Source: Flavobacteriales bacterium UBA952 (GTDB lineage Bacteria > Bacteroidota > Bacteroidia > Flavobacteriales_D > Crocinitomicaceae). From it: DNA of 64,000 bases. Where the stretch lies: assembly GCA_002293185.1 (NCBI GenBank), contig DBCS01000004.1, positions 248,001 through 312,000 of the forward strand, written 5' to 3'. A program made the translations under genes and the position numbers. Numbering within the stretch: position 1 is the first letter of the stretch; each line of letters begins with the position of its first letter. The notes beneath the pieces are model-generated. The model was not told where the DNA came from. It saw nothing but the letters and a program-made list of their open reading frames with translations, and searched no databases. Shown here one piece after another: positions 7,837 through 18,300 of the stretch.

Positions 7837-10581
7837 TTAAAAAGGATAACCAATTCCAAAATTTAAATAATTAGGCAAAAAGGGCCTTGGCATGATTGCT
7901 TTAACTTGATCTAACCCCATGTTAAAGTGCTGCATTCCTTCTTGGTAATAGGTTTCTCGGGTTTTAAAATCCTGAAAAACCCAACGGGCACCATCGGCAA
8001 ATGCGGGGTCGTAAACAGGGAATCCGACATCTAATCTCAAGATAAAATAATCGAGGTCAAGGCGTAAACCGAGACCTGTCGAAATGGCTAATTGTGGTAT
8101 AAATGTTTGAAATTTAAACTGGCTACCTATGCGCGATGCGTCTTCTCGGGTTGTCCAAATATTACCAAAATCAGTAAATACAGCGCCTTTGAGTGCAGAC
8201 CCGAGATCGAAGCGGTATTCGAATGCGCCTCCAAAACGGATATCGCCAATTTGTGTAGCCAAACGGCTGGTGTCGAGGTGGTATTTATAGGCGCCCGGAC
8301 CCAAGGCTCTGGCTCTCCAACCGCGGTTGTCATTCGAACCTCCACCAAAAAAACTGTAGTCATAGGGCATGGATGTTTGAGAATTACCGTAAGAAATTCC
8401 GGCCCCAGCGTGCATGCGTAAATGAAGACTGCTTTTGTTTTGCAAACGCAAGGAGGTAATGAATTGGTTATCGAGACGCACGAACTGCGAATAAGGCTGT
8501 TTGCCCAAAAGGTATTGACCGTTAAGCGTGTCTTGTTGCGAACGAAAAGCATAGAGTACATTACCTGCAGCGTCTAGCGCACTATTGAAATAAAGTGTGC
8601 CGTTGTAGCGTCTTTTCTTTCCTGGCTTGTCTTCTTTGTCTTTATTAGAATACTCGTAAGTAAATTTAAGATCTTGCCAGATAAACTGATTGCTATAGGT
8701 ATTGAATAGAAAGAGATCGTTGATTTGATTGAGCTGGGCCTCAAACGCCGCCGATTTTTGGATATTGACATATTTAATGACAGAAGCGCCCGGTAAGCCC
8801 ATCTGAAAAACTTGGGTTTTGCCCACCAGGAACTTCCAGGTATAATTGAGTTGTATCACCCGACGATCAAAGATCGCGCGCTTTTCAAAATTCATTGCCA
8901 TACTGATGACCGTTCTTGGCTTTTGACGCTTGCCGAGCAGGTTCACTGGCGTAGGAAAAAGGCCGGGTAAATCCAGTTTTAAACTTGGGCCGAGTTCAAA
9001 GGTATTAAAGGTTCGTCCGGCTGTTACAATTTGTGTTTCTGTATTGGCATCAAAGACCGGGGGTTGAGACTCAAAACCTCCTCCCAATGAAAAGGTCAGG
9101 CGTTCGGCTCCACCAAAAAGGTTTTTGTTTGTATAATTTAAAGAAGCAGCTGCACCCAACAAACCAAAACTAGAAGTAAAGCGCGGGTCAAAAGCCCACG
9201 ATTGTTTTTTGGCTGGTTCTAAGTAATAATGTACGTTCAATTGATTGCTACCTGCAATTTCCTCGATGTAGGGCTTAACAGAGGAGAATACACCAAGCTG
9301 CACCAACGAACGATACGAGCGGTCCAAATAATACTCTTTGTAGGTATTTCCTTGTTCGAGGTAGTTTTGCATTTCGAGCACTGCAGGACTCAGCCATGGT
9401 GCGTCTCCATTGTATTTGACGGTCATGCTGCGCCAATTACTTTTGGTGCCATACGGAACATTCAAATCTGCTGCCTGTTTTTTGGAATAGAATAATTCAT
9501 TATAAAGGAGTTGTTCATGAGTACTTAGATATTGCGGTTGCAAAGAATCATAGATACTCAACCCCTTTTTTGCCATGTCATTTGCAAAAGTTCCGGCTAC
9601 CAACAACGTATCGGCCAAATGAAAAAATACTTTATTGATTTTTGTTTCTCTGTAAGGGATGCGAATAAGGCTATCTGGGTTTGAAACGGAAGGTACATAA
9701 CGGTCCTCAAATTTAACAATCAAATGTACCGTCATGGTTTGCCGGTTGGTATCGGCCTGAAACTGAATGCTATTGCTATTAAACTTGTAGACGCTTTCAT
9801 CTCTCAAAAATTTAGCTACTTTTTCTCGATAAGAAGCCAGGTAATCTAAATCAAAGGACCGACCAATCAGCGGATGTTCACCAATAGGAAGGTATTCTTT
9901 TCTGATCAGTTTTTGATGGAGGTCTCGAAGCAGACGCGGACCAGCGTAGCTTACTGAGTCAATGATGTAAGGTCGCCCTTCATTTACAAAATAAGTGGCT
10001 TGGACTGATTGCTTTGCTTCATTGAAAATAAGTTCTGAGCGAACGCTGCCGTAGTAATAGCCTTTTTTGACCAAATAGCGTGCAAGCTGATCTTCATTTT
10101 TATGATGAAGTAGCGTATCAAATACTACCGGTTTTTGCCCGTATTTATATTTTAGTTTCTCAGCCCAAATAGCTTGTTTAAAGGTGCTGTCTGGCGGGTT
10201 TTTGTATCGATAATCTGACTTTTTTTGATCAATAGCACGCAAATTCCGCTTTTCGTTCACCTGTTGAACTTTTGCTTTTTTTTTGCTCAATTTGGCCTCA
10301 AATTGCGCATATTTTCTAGCTTTCTTGTCTGCAACACTAGATGAGTCTATGGCATTGTACAACCAAAGTTTCCATGGAGCTCCAAAAAAACGTGCATTCG
10401 GTTGCTGACGCAGAACTTGCGAGAGCTCATAGCGGTCGAGTTTAGTGCTGAGCGGATTTTCAATAGTAATGGTTGTATTGCGCAATAAGTAATTGCCCTT
10501 CGGAACATTTTTTGCCAAACGACAGCCCGCCAAGAGCATGGTGGCAACCACAAATAATTGTACTTTTGAAAACCGGCGCAT
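7837..10581 (-). CDS. tamL: BamA/TamA-family outer-membrane protein, TamL-type lipoprotein
   Basis: This 914-residue protein is a large Omp85-family outer-membrane protein of the Bacteroidota lipoprotein subtype (TamL). A lipoprotein signal ends in LLAGC, POTRA-like repeats follow in the N-terminal half, and the C-terminal half is a 16-strand-type barrel ending in aromatic FGIGYPF. TamL is thought to help insert or export outer-membrane proteins or lipids, usually with TamB; no tamB lies in the window. The start at 10581 is chosen over an in-frame ATG at 10608 because a TAnnTTTG box lies at 10589-10596. It heads the minus-strand operon. Confidence 0.88.
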   Translation of the reverse strand: MRRFSKVQLFVVATMLLAGCRLAKNVPKGNYLLRNTTITIENPLSTKLDRYELSQVLRQQPNARFFGAPWKLWLYNAIDSSSVADKKARKYAQFEAKLSKKKAKVQQVNEKRNLRAIDQKKSDYRYKNPPDSTFKQAIWAEKLKYKYGQKPVVFDTLLHHKNEDQLARYLVKKGYYYGSVRSELIFNEAKQSVQATYFVNEGRPYIIDSVSYAGPRLLRDLHQKLIRKEYLPIGEHPLIGRSFDLDYLASYREKVAKFLRDESVYKFNSNSIQFQADTNRQTMTVHLIVKFEDRYVPSVSNPDSLIRIPYRETKINKVFFHLADTLLVAGTFANDMAKKGLSIYDSLQPQYLSTHEQLLYNELFYSKKQAADLNVPYGTKSNWRSMTVKYNGDAPWLSPAVLEMQNYLEQGNTYKEYYLDRSYRSLVQLGVFSSVKPYIEEIAGSNQLNVHYYLEPAKKQSWAFDPRFTSSFGLLGAAASLNYTNKNLFGGAERLTFSLGGGFESQPPVFDANTETQIVTAGRTFNTFELGPSLKLDLPGLFPTPVNLLGKRQKPRTVISMAMNFEKRAIFDRRVIQLNYTWKFLVGKTQVFQMGLPGASVIKYVNIQKSAAFEAQLNQINDLFLFNTYSNQFIWQDLKFTYEYSNKDKEDKPGKKRRYNGTLYFNSALDAAGNVLYAFRSQQDTLNGQYLLGKQPYSQFVRLDNQFITSLRLQNKSSLHLRMHAGAGISYGNSQTSMPYDYSFFGGGSNDNRGWRARALGPGAYKYHLDTSRLATQIGDIRFGGAFEYRFDLGSALKGAVFTDFGNIWTTREDASRIGSQFKFQTFIPQLAISTGLGLRLDLDYFILRLDVGFPVYDPAFADGARWVFQDFKTRETYYQEGMQHFNMGLDQVKAIMPRPFLPNYLNFGIGYPF

Positions 10582-10588
10582 TGTGACA

Positions 10589-10596
10589 CAAAAGTA
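10589..10596 (-). promoter_or_regulatory. -7 box of tamL promoter
   Basis: TACTTTTG on the minus strand matches the Bacteroidota consensus TAnnTTTG exactly and lies seven bases before the tamL ATG. Transcription would start at or just before the start codon. I see no clear -33 element. Confidence 0.65.
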
Positions 10597-10609
10597 AATA
10601 ATATTCATC

Positions 10610-11338
10610 TTGGAAAAACTCAGTCAGCAAAAGATCAAAGACCTTAAGAAATTGCAGCTCAAAAAGCACCGCGATCTCCAAAAAATGCTTTACATCGAAG
10701 GTGAAACCATTGTTAAGGATCTACTATGTAATTTTCCAAATTCAATAGAAGCATTGGTCATCCTAGAGGATCAAATCGAAGATTTCCAACACACCAAAAC
10801 CGCTATTTACATTGCAAGTGCTCAGGATCTGCAAAAACTTACCCAGCTTAAAACGCCCAAAACGCTCAATGCAATTGTGCACTACCCTACTGTTATAGCA
10901 TGGAAAGAAGGACAAAAAGCCCTCTTGCTAGATCAGATTCAAGATCCTGGCAACCTCGGCACGATTATCCGAACAGCGGATTGGTTTGGAATTGAACATA
11001 TTTTTTGCGCACCTGGAACAGCAGACTACCTCAACCCAAAAGTCATTCACGCCTCCATGGCCTCTGCTTTTCGCGTGAATTTACATTACCAGCGACTCGC
11101 ACCCCTTATCCAAAAATATCCAAGTCAATCCTTTGGCGCTTTTATGGACGGAACAAATTTTGAACAAATTGCTCCGCAGGACATTCAATTTTTAATTTTA
11201 GGTCACGAAGGCCACGGCATTAGCGCAGAACTTAGCGCACTACTCCCAAATCGGATTGGAATTCTGCAAAAAGGAGCAGCCGAATCTTTAAATGTGGCAG
11301 TTGCAGCCGGAATATTGCTACAACACCTCAGTAAATAA
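10610..11338 (+). CDS. SpoU/TrmH-family RNA 2'-O-methyltransferase
   Basis: A 242-residue SPOUT-class methylase with the three family motifs: motif 1 around QDPGNLGTIIRTADWFG, motif 2 ILGHEGHGIS and motif 3 SLNVAVAAGILL, forming the SAM-binding trefoil knot. The N-terminal part (KIKDLKKLQLKKHRD) matches the usual start of Bacteroidota homologues, so the TTG at 10610 is taken as start; an in-frame TAA lies at 10595-10597 and no ATG is available. It would 2'-O-methylate rRNA or tRNA; the site is unknown. It diverges from tamL with 28 bp between start codons. Confidence 0.88.
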   Translation: MEKLSQQKIKDLKKLQLKKHRDLQKMLYIEGETIVKDLLCNFPNSIEALVILEDQIEDFQHTKTAIYIASAQDLQKLTQLKTPKTLNAIVHYPTVIAWKEGQKALLLDQIQDPGNLGTIIRTADWFGIEHIFCAPGTADYLNPKVIHASMASAFRVNLHYQRLAPLIQKYPSQSFGAFMDGTNFEQIAPQDIQFLILGHEGHGISAELSALLPNRIGILQKGAAESLNVAVAAGILLQHLSK

Positions 11339-11371
11339 CAGATTTCATTAGCAAGATCAGGGAAAAGGCCG

Positions 11372-11379
11372 TATTTTTG
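11372..11379 (+). promoter_or_regulatory. -7 box for the helicase operon
   Basis: TATTTTTG matches TAnnTTTG exactly, 20 bases before the helicase ATG. It sits in the 61-bp gap after the methylase gene and probably drives 11400-18410. Confidence 0.6.
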
Positions 11380-11399
11380 CAAACTTCCCTTTTTTAACG

Positions 11400-12908
11400 A
11401 TGCTAGATCTCGATTTATACGAAGCCAAAAAACTCTATCCTTTTCAAGAAAAGACCGTCAATCAGGTCTTAGATGAACTCAGAAAAAACGGCAGCAATTT
11501 CAATTTACTCTATCAATTACCAACAGGCGGCGGCAAAACAGTCATCTTCTCTGCCATTGCAAAGCGCTACATAGAAGAATCTGGTAAAAAAGTACTCATT
11601 CTTACGCACCGCATCGAATTATCGATACAAACTTCCAAACAACTTTCTGCTATTCAGGTGCCCAATAAGGTCATCAATTCAGAGGTAAAAACCTTAGAAG
11701 ACCAAAACGACTACACCTGCTATATTGCTATGGTCGAGACCCTCAACAACCGCCTCAATGAAAACGATCAATTCATTGAAAACGTTGGTTTAGTCATCGT
11801 CGATGAAGCACATTACAATAGTTTTCGCAAGATTTTTCAATTTTATGAAGACGCCAATATTCTCGGCGTAACTGCAACCCCACTGAGCAGTAATCGCAAC
11901 CTTCCGCTCAAAGACCACTACAACAAATTATTGGTTGGTGAATCTATCTCTAACCTGATTGGCGAGGGTTATCTTTCCGATGCCGAAACTTACTCCTATG
12001 ATGTCAATTTGCACGGGCTAAAAATTGGCTCTAACGGGGATTTTACGGTAAGTTCGAGCGATTTGCTCTATTCGAACTACTTTATGCAAGAAAAGCTCAT
12101 TTTTGCTTACGAAGAAGTAGCCATCGGAGAAAAGACACTCATTTTTAATGCAGGTATCGAAACCTCTCGACGCGTTGAAGAATCGTTCAAGAAACTCAAA
12201 TACAACATACGCCACCTCGATTCTACTTTTTCTGACAAAGACCGCAAAGATGTCATTCGATGGTTCAAGGAAACCCCTGACGCCATTCTCACTTCGGTGG
12301 GTATTCTCACCACAGGTTTTGATGAACCTTCTGTCCAAACCATTATTATCAATAGAGCGACCCGCTCACTTACCTTATATCACCAAATGATTGGCCGTGG
12401 CTCTCGCCGCATTCCCAATAAGTCTCAATTTAAGATCATTGACTTAGGTAACAACGTACGCCGTTTTGGGTATTGGCAAGACTACATCAATTGGCAAGAC
12501 GCCTTTCGCTTCCCAGACCGCTTTCTCGAATCTAGAATTTCAGAGCTCGAAGACATGGAATTTGAGGTGGAATACGAATACCCTAAAGGTTTCGAACAAC
12601 TCATTAAAATACACATTCTAGAAGAATTCTCCATCAAAGATTGCTACCTTGCCTGCATAGACAAGGGTGGAAAGGGCAAAGAAGCTATTGAGTTATCCAT
12701 AGAAAACCACTTCGCCGCTATTGCCGCCTCTGCTGGCAACCTAGATCATGCATTAGAATTACAAGTTGTTTTACAAGACCACATCGAACACCGCGTCAAG
12801 CACTACACCAAATGTATTTCAAAGTGTACAGACAACTACTTCAAATACCTGCTAGAAACCTACAACCGACAACTCAGTCAGAAAATCCGTTTTAACATAG
12901 AAGATTAG
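11400..12908 (+). CDS. DEAD/DEAH-box superfamily 2 helicase
   Basis: A 502-residue SF2 helicase. Motif I PTGGGKT (Walker A), motif II DEAH in VIVDEAHYNSF, motif III as GVTATP and motif VI HQMIGRGSRR are all present, with a Q-motif-like YPFQEKTV at the start. The remaining ~120 C-terminal residues show no familiar domain. It resembles the RecQ/UvrB-like stand-alone helicases common in Flavobacteria; substrate (RNA or DNA) is not shown. A promoter lies just upstream and the GWxTD gene follows 23 bp downstream. It does not look like part of a restriction or defence operon. Confidence 0.88.
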   Translation: MLDLDLYEAKKLYPFQEKTVNQVLDELRKNGSNFNLLYQLPTGGGKTVIFSAIAKRYIEESGKKVLILTHRIELSIQTSKQLSAIQVPNKVINSEVKTLEDQNDYTCYIAMVETLNNRLNENDQFIENVGLVIVDEAHYNSFRKIFQFYEDANILGVTATPLSSNRNLPLKDHYNKLLVGESISNLIGEGYLSDAETYSYDVNLHGLKIGSNGDFTVSSSDLLYSNYFMQEKLIFAYEEVAIGEKTLIFNAGIETSRRVEESFKKLKYNIRHLDSTFSDKDRKDVIRWFKETPDAILTSVGILTTGFDEPSVQTIIINRATRSLTLYHQMIGRGSRRIPNKSQFKIIDLGNNVRRFGYWQDYINWQDAFRFPDRFLESRISELEDMEFEVEYEYPKGFEQLIKIHILEEFSIKDCYLACIDKGGKGKEAIELSIENHFAAIAASAGNLDHALELQVVLQDHIEHRVKHYTKCISKCTDNYFKYLLETYNRQLSQKIRFNIED

Positions 12909-12919
12909 TCGCTTTTTGT

Positions 12920-12927
12920 TAATTTAG
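12920..12927 (+). promoter_or_regulatory. possible -7 box before the GWxTD gene (one mismatch)
   Basis: TAATTTAG differs from TAnnTTTG at one position and lies exactly four bases before the ATG at 12932, the same spacing as the exact boxes before pabB, aroB, putA and the NagZ-like gene. Confidence 0.4.
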
Positions 12928-12931
12928 ACCT

Positions 12932-14365
12932 ATGAAAAAGTTGCAGCTCTTTTTGTTCTTGTTTCTATTGTCATTCGGTGTACAGGGTCAAACAAAAATC
13001 AAGGCTTACCTCGATACCAAACAATTTTATGCACCTGAAGTAGGACATTACCTAGAAGTCTACATCGAATTTGCTGGCTATACTACCCAATTTGTCGCCT
13101 GTGATGGCGGACAAAAGGCAACGGTAATTGTAGATCTTGCCATTGCGGACACCCTCGGCAATGTTATTTACAAGGATTTTTACGCCCTCGACTCTCCTAT
13201 TTCTGACGACTCCACTCAAAACAACTTTCTAGAAATCGTAAGAGTTCCTCTGCCAAAAGGAAGCTATACTTTAGCTATACAGCTCGAAGATGCCAACAGG
13301 GAAAAGAGCAGTATTGCCGGAACCATTCCCTTCGAGGTTGCTCCTCTTGATGCTCAACTTGGTTTTTCTTCTATTGAGCTCGTGAATGTTGCTTTTAAAA
13401 GTGAAGAAGAATCTCGTTTCACCAAATCAAATTACTACATCATTCCTTTGCTATCCAATTATTTTAATAAGGAGATGAATAATCTGCCGTATTACACCGA
13501 AATATATGGTGCAACGGGGCCAGTCGTTTTAGAACGAAAAGTTATCAATGCTGAAACTGGCCAAGCCTACCCTGCGCTTCAATTTCAAGATACCTTGCAA
13601 CAAGATGACGTTTTGGCCCTGCTTCAACAAATTGACCTCACCGATCTAACAACAGGCACCTATCAATTGCAACTTCAGGCTACAGACCTTCAAAACAATC
13701 AACAAAGCAGCCAAACTTTCGACTTTGAACGATTCAACGACATCGAAACCGCTTTTGACATCGCATCCATGCTCATTGATCCGGCCTTTCAGGCGTCCAT
13801 ACACACAGATAGCATCGCTTTTTATTTAGAAAGTCTCATTCCCATCGCAAAACCTGGAGAAATCCGTACGCTAATCGACATCCTAAAAATCAATGACACC
13901 GCTCAAATGCGTCAGCACTTACAAGCTTTTTGGTACCAAACAGCTGGGGCAAAAGCCTACCAACAATGGATCAATTACCAAAGTCAGGTGCGCTCGGTCG
14001 AAAAGTACTACGCAAATAATTACATGGAAGGTTTTCAGACCGATCGCGGCCGTGTCTATCTCAAATACGGACAACCCAATACCATCATCGTCAAAGAGTC
14101 ATCACCAAGTGAATACCCCTATGAAATTTGGACCTACGACAAAATAGGTATTTTCAGCAACCGTCGTTTTGTTTTTTACAACCCAGACCTCGTGAGCAAC
14201 AACCACCGCTTGCTTCATTCAGATATGGTTGGTGAACTACGCAACCCTGCTTGGCAACAATTGCTTAGCAAACGAAACACCGTAAACGGAACCGTAGACG
14301 ACCCGAACATGATGAACGTCAAACACTTTGGCGGAAACTCCAATGATTTCTTTCGTCAATACTAA
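12932..14365 (+). CDS. GWxTD domain-containing secreted protein
   Basis: A 477-residue exported protein with signal peptide MKKLQLFLFLFLLSFGVQGQ. The N-terminal half is beta-rich (YLEVYIEF, KGSYTLAIQLED). The C-terminal region carries the hallmark segment WYQTAGAKAYQQW, then EGFQTDRGRVYLKYGQP, i.e. the GWxTDRG motif with Phe in place of Trp. GWxTD proteins are widespread in Bacteroidota; their role is unknown. Next to a glycosyltransferase and a GH92 enzyme, this one may act on or bind surface glycans. The next gene starts five bases after its stop. Confidence 0.85.
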   Translation: MKKLQLFLFLFLLSFGVQGQTKIKAYLDTKQFYAPEVGHYLEVYIEFAGYTTQFVACDGGQKATVIVDLAIADTLGNVIYKDFYALDSPISDDSTQNNFLEIVRVPLPKGSYTLAIQLEDANREKSSIAGTIPFEVAPLDAQLGFSSIELVNVAFKSEEESRFTKSNYYIIPLLSNYFNKEMNNLPYYTEIYGATGPVVLERKVINAETGQAYPALQFQDTLQQDDVLALLQQIDLTDLTTGTYQLQLQATDLQNNQQSSQTFDFERFNDIETAFDIASMLIDPAFQASIHTDSIAFYLESLIPIAKPGEIRTLIDILKINDTAQMRQHLQAFWYQTAGAKAYQQWINYQSQVRSVEKYYANNYMEGFQTDRGRVYLKYGQPNTIIVKESSPSEYPYEIWTYDKIGIFSNRRFVFYNPDLVSNNHRLLHSDMVGELRNPAWQQLLSKRNTVNGTVDDPNMMNVKHFGGNSNDFFRQY

Positions 14366-14370
14366 GTCTG

Positions 14371-15384
14371 ATGTCAAACGCCATCATCATTTTGAATTAC
14401 AACGGTGAAAAACACCTGCAAACCTATCTTCCGAGTGTAATTCAAAATAGCCCCAATTGGCAAGTCATCGTTGCTGACAACGGCTCTACCGACCAATCCA
14501 TTCACTTTATTCAGCAACACTTTGCTGAGGTACAAATCATTGCGCTCTCTGAAAACTACGGCTTTGCAGGTGGCTACAACCATGCCCTAGAAACCATAAA
14601 GGGGCAATATGAATACTACTTTATACTCAACAGCGATGTGCGCCTCAGCCCCAACTGGGATGCCCCACTGCTGGACTTCATCAAAGAAAATCATGAAGTA
14701 GCTGCCGTACAACCTCAAGTATTATCGGATCGTGACCACACACTTTTTGAGCATGCCGGAGCATCGGGTGGCTACCTCGATACTTTTTATTTTGCATTTT
14801 GCCGTGGTCGCTTATTTGAATCAGTGGAAACAAATCACGGACAATACGATAGTGTCCAAGAATTAACTTGGGTTTCTGGGGCAGCCATGCTGATTCGCGC
14901 ACAAGATTTCCACGACGCACAGGGCTTTGACGCCGCTTTTTTTGCGCACATGGAAGAAATTGACCTCTGCTTGCGCCTCGGCAATAAAGGAAGAAAACTA
15001 TACTGCATACCTGCTTCAACCGTTTATCATTTAGGAGGCGGTACTTTAACCTACGATAACCCTCGAAAATTATTTCTAAACTTCAGAAATAGTTTATGGA
15101 TGTTGGTTAAAAATCAGCAACGATACCTCTTCTTGGTGCTATTTATTCGCATGGCCTTAGATGGCATAGCAGCCATACAATTCCTCCTAAAAGGCAAACC
15201 CATACTAACTTGGCAGGTTTTCTTGGCGCACATGGCGTTGTACCGCAATTTTGGTACTTTTTACAAGAAGCGTATTAAAGCACAATACAAGCCATTTCGA
15301 TACCATGGGCTTATTGTTTGGGACTTTTTTGGCAAGGGTATCCGAACTTTTAGTGCCCTCAACAAACGAAAATTTCATTCATGA
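14371..15384 (+). CDS. family 2 glycosyltransferase
   Basis: A 337-residue GT-A fold enzyme. It has VIVADNGSTDQSI near the N-terminus, FILNSDVRLSP with the nucleotide-sugar/metal Asp, and FFAHMEEIDLCLR carrying the acceptor-side acidic residues. This is the pattern of rhamnosyl- or mannosyl-type WbbL-like transferases. A hydrophobic segment near residue 250 may anchor it to the membrane. It likely adds a sugar to a lipid-linked or surface glycan. It overlaps the GH92 gene by four bases (ATGA). Confidence 0.9.
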   Translation: MSNAIIILNYNGEKHLQTYLPSVIQNSPNWQVIVADNGSTDQSIHFIQQHFAEVQIIALSENYGFAGGYNHALETIKGQYEYYFILNSDVRLSPNWDAPLLDFIKENHEVAAVQPQVLSDRDHTLFEHAGASGGYLDTFYFAFCRGRLFESVETNHGQYDSVQELTWVSGAAMLIRAQDFHDAQGFDAAFFAHMEEIDLCLRLGNKGRKLYCIPASTVYHLGGGTLTYDNPRKLFLNFRNSLWMLVKNQQRYLFLVLFIRMALDGIAAIQFLLKGKPILTWQVFLAHMALYRNFGTFYKKRIKAQYKPFRYHGLIVWDFFGKGIRTFSALNKRKFHS

Positions 15385-18300
15385 ATCATTTCAAGTTAAG
15401 TTGCTTTGCTCTTTTGCTTTGTATACAAAGTCTAGCCCAAGTGCCATCACTACAAAAGGCCAGCGATAAAGCGCAACAAAAATTTGGAGCAGCACAAGAA
15501 CCGCCAAAACAAAAAGACCTTCTCCTTCCTACCATGTTGGTAAACCCACTCATTGGAACAGGTGGGCATGGCCATACCTTTCCCGGGGTTTGTGCACCAT
15601 TTGGCATGATGCAACTTAGCCCAGATTCCCGCTTTGACGGCTGGGATGGCTGTGGAGGTTACCATTATTCAGACTCCATCATTTATGGTTTTAGCCATAC
15701 TCATTTGAGCGGGACAGGCGTTCCGGACTACGGTGACTTACTAGTGGTTCCGCAAAGTGGCGAAGCCAAACTCAAGGGCAAGTTTGAAGACCCAAACGGT
15801 TATGGCGCACGTTTTAGTCACGATAATGAGGTGGCTCGTTTGGGTTTTTACGAAGTACTGCTCGAAGATGAAAACATCCGTGTCAACTTATCGTGTACAG
15901 AAAGAGCGGGTATACATCACTACACCTTTCTAAATACTTCTGAGAAAAAATATATTTTGCTCGACCTCAATTACCGAGACAAACTACGCAAAGGACAATT
16001 CAATGTACTCGACCAACAAAATATAAATGGTTTTCGTATCTCTGAAGCCTGGGCCAATGAACAGCACTTCTATTTTCATCTTAGCACCTCAATCCCTTAT
16101 GAAACTTACCAACTCATTGATCAAAACGGCGCACTTAAACTTCTACTAGAATTCCCCCTCGAGACCAAAGAAATACTGATTAAAGTGGGCATGTCTCATG
16201 TTGATCTTGACGGGGCAAAATTGAATTTAGATGCCGAAATCCCGCATTTTTCGCTCGATCAGGTCTATCAAGAAAATCAGAAGAAATGGGAGCAAGAATT
16301 CCAGAAAATCAATTTGAAAGCAGACCGTGAAACGAGCCGTATTTTTTACACCGCTTTATTTCATAGCATGGTGGCTCCCAACCTTATGAGCGACGCAGAC
16401 GGCCGTTACCGTGGCCGTGATCAAAAAATCCATCAACTCAAAGACCTCAAAGACCAACAATATACCGTGTTTTCTTTGTGGGATACCTACAGAGCTAACC
16501 ATCCTTTATTTACACTCATCGATCAAAAAAGAACGGGTGCCTACATCCGTACCTTTCTCAGACAATACGATGAAGGCGGCGACCTTCCTGTTTGGGAACT
16601 TGCGGCTTGTGAGACCGAATGCATGATCGGATACCACAGCGTGAGTGTCATTGCCGATGCTTACATGAAAGGAATTCGAGATTTCGATGCCAATAAAGCA
16701 CTCAAAGCAATGGTAAGCACCGCTAACGCCAATGAGTTTGGCAAACTCGCCTATGCTCAAAATGGCTTCATTAGTTCTGCCGATGAACCAGAATCTGTTT
16801 CTAGAACGCTTGAATATGCCTATGATGATTTCTGTATTGCCACAATGGCAAGTTCGCTCAACGAAAAATCAATCGCACTCGACTTTGAAAAGCGAAGTAT
16901 CAATTTCGTCAATCTCTACGACCCCAATACCAAATTTATGCGCGCCAGAAGGGGTGCTCAGTGGTATGGCCCTTTTGATCCGGCTGAAGTAAACTTCAAC
17001 TACACAGAGGCGAATTCTTGGCAATATTCCTTGTATGCGCCGCAAAACATCCCGTTATTGACCAATTTATTAGGTGGCCCTGACTCACTTGAGCACTGGT
17101 TGGACCGTCTTTTTACCACTGAAATGAAACTCAGTGGCCGCGAACAAGCAGACATTACTGGTTTAATAGGGCAATATGCCCACGGCAATGAACCTTCGCA
17201 TCACATGGCATATTTGTACAACTTTACGAATGCACCGCACAAAACTCAGTTTTATGTCGATCGCATTCTCGATGAAATGTATCAGAATGCACCAGATGGC
17301 CTTTCCGGAAATGAGGACTGCGGCCAAATGAGCGCTTGGTATGTCATGAGTGCATTAGGTCTATATGCCGTTACACCTGGAAAACCAGTGTATCAAATCG
17401 GACGTCCGCTCGTGATTACGGCCAAAATCAAACTAGAAAATGGGAAGTACATTCAAATCAACTGCAATAACCAATCCCAGGAAAATAAGTACGTCAAGTC
17501 CGTATCTTGGAATGGGCAAGCACTAAAAAAACCGGAAATAACCCACGAAATGCTAATGCAGGGCGGAATTTTAAATTTTGAAATGAGCGCAACACCTGCT
17601 CCCTCCTCTATTATTTCAATAAATAACGAATTGAACCTCGCCCCTTTCTATGCACCTGCACCTTTCATCAAAACTGAACAACGTGTTTTTCATGATTCCT
17701 TATTGATAGAAATTGATGTGGTACGCTTGAATCCAAGTGGTAAAACGAATACAGGAACCCAACTCTTCTATCAAATCGATGATCAAAAATGGCAAAGCTA
17801 TCACCAGCCTTTTTACATTCACTCCAATGCAAATATCTCCATAAAGGCAGGCTATAAAGAAAGCTTGGTCAAAAATCAGGGATTAAATTATTGGAGTTCA
17901 ATCGTGTCTTCATATTTCATCAAAAAAGACCCAGACGTTGAATTGACATTAAAAAGCACCTACTCCAATCAATATACGGCTTCTGGCAAAGACGCACTCA
18001 TTGACGGCCTGCGCGGTGGCAATGAATTCAGAACCGGCGACTACCAGGGGTATTACAATCAAGATGTCATGGGTATTATTGCATTCAAAGAAGCACGAAC
18101 CATTCATAAAGTTGGGGTTTCTTTTATCCGTGACCACAAATCTTGGATTTTTGCACCGAGCAAAATTACGATAGAAGCAAGCTTGAACGGAATAGACTAT
18201 TTTACAATTGCTCAAAAAGACTTACCGCAAGCCACACCTACCGATAAAAATCCATTTAAGGATGAAGTATTAATAGATATAGAAAATGATAAAGAACTGA

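Noticed and set aside
11400..12908. Helicase as part of a defence or restriction system
   Set aside because: No nuclease, methylase or other effector accompanies it; the following genes are GWxTD, GT2 and GH92.
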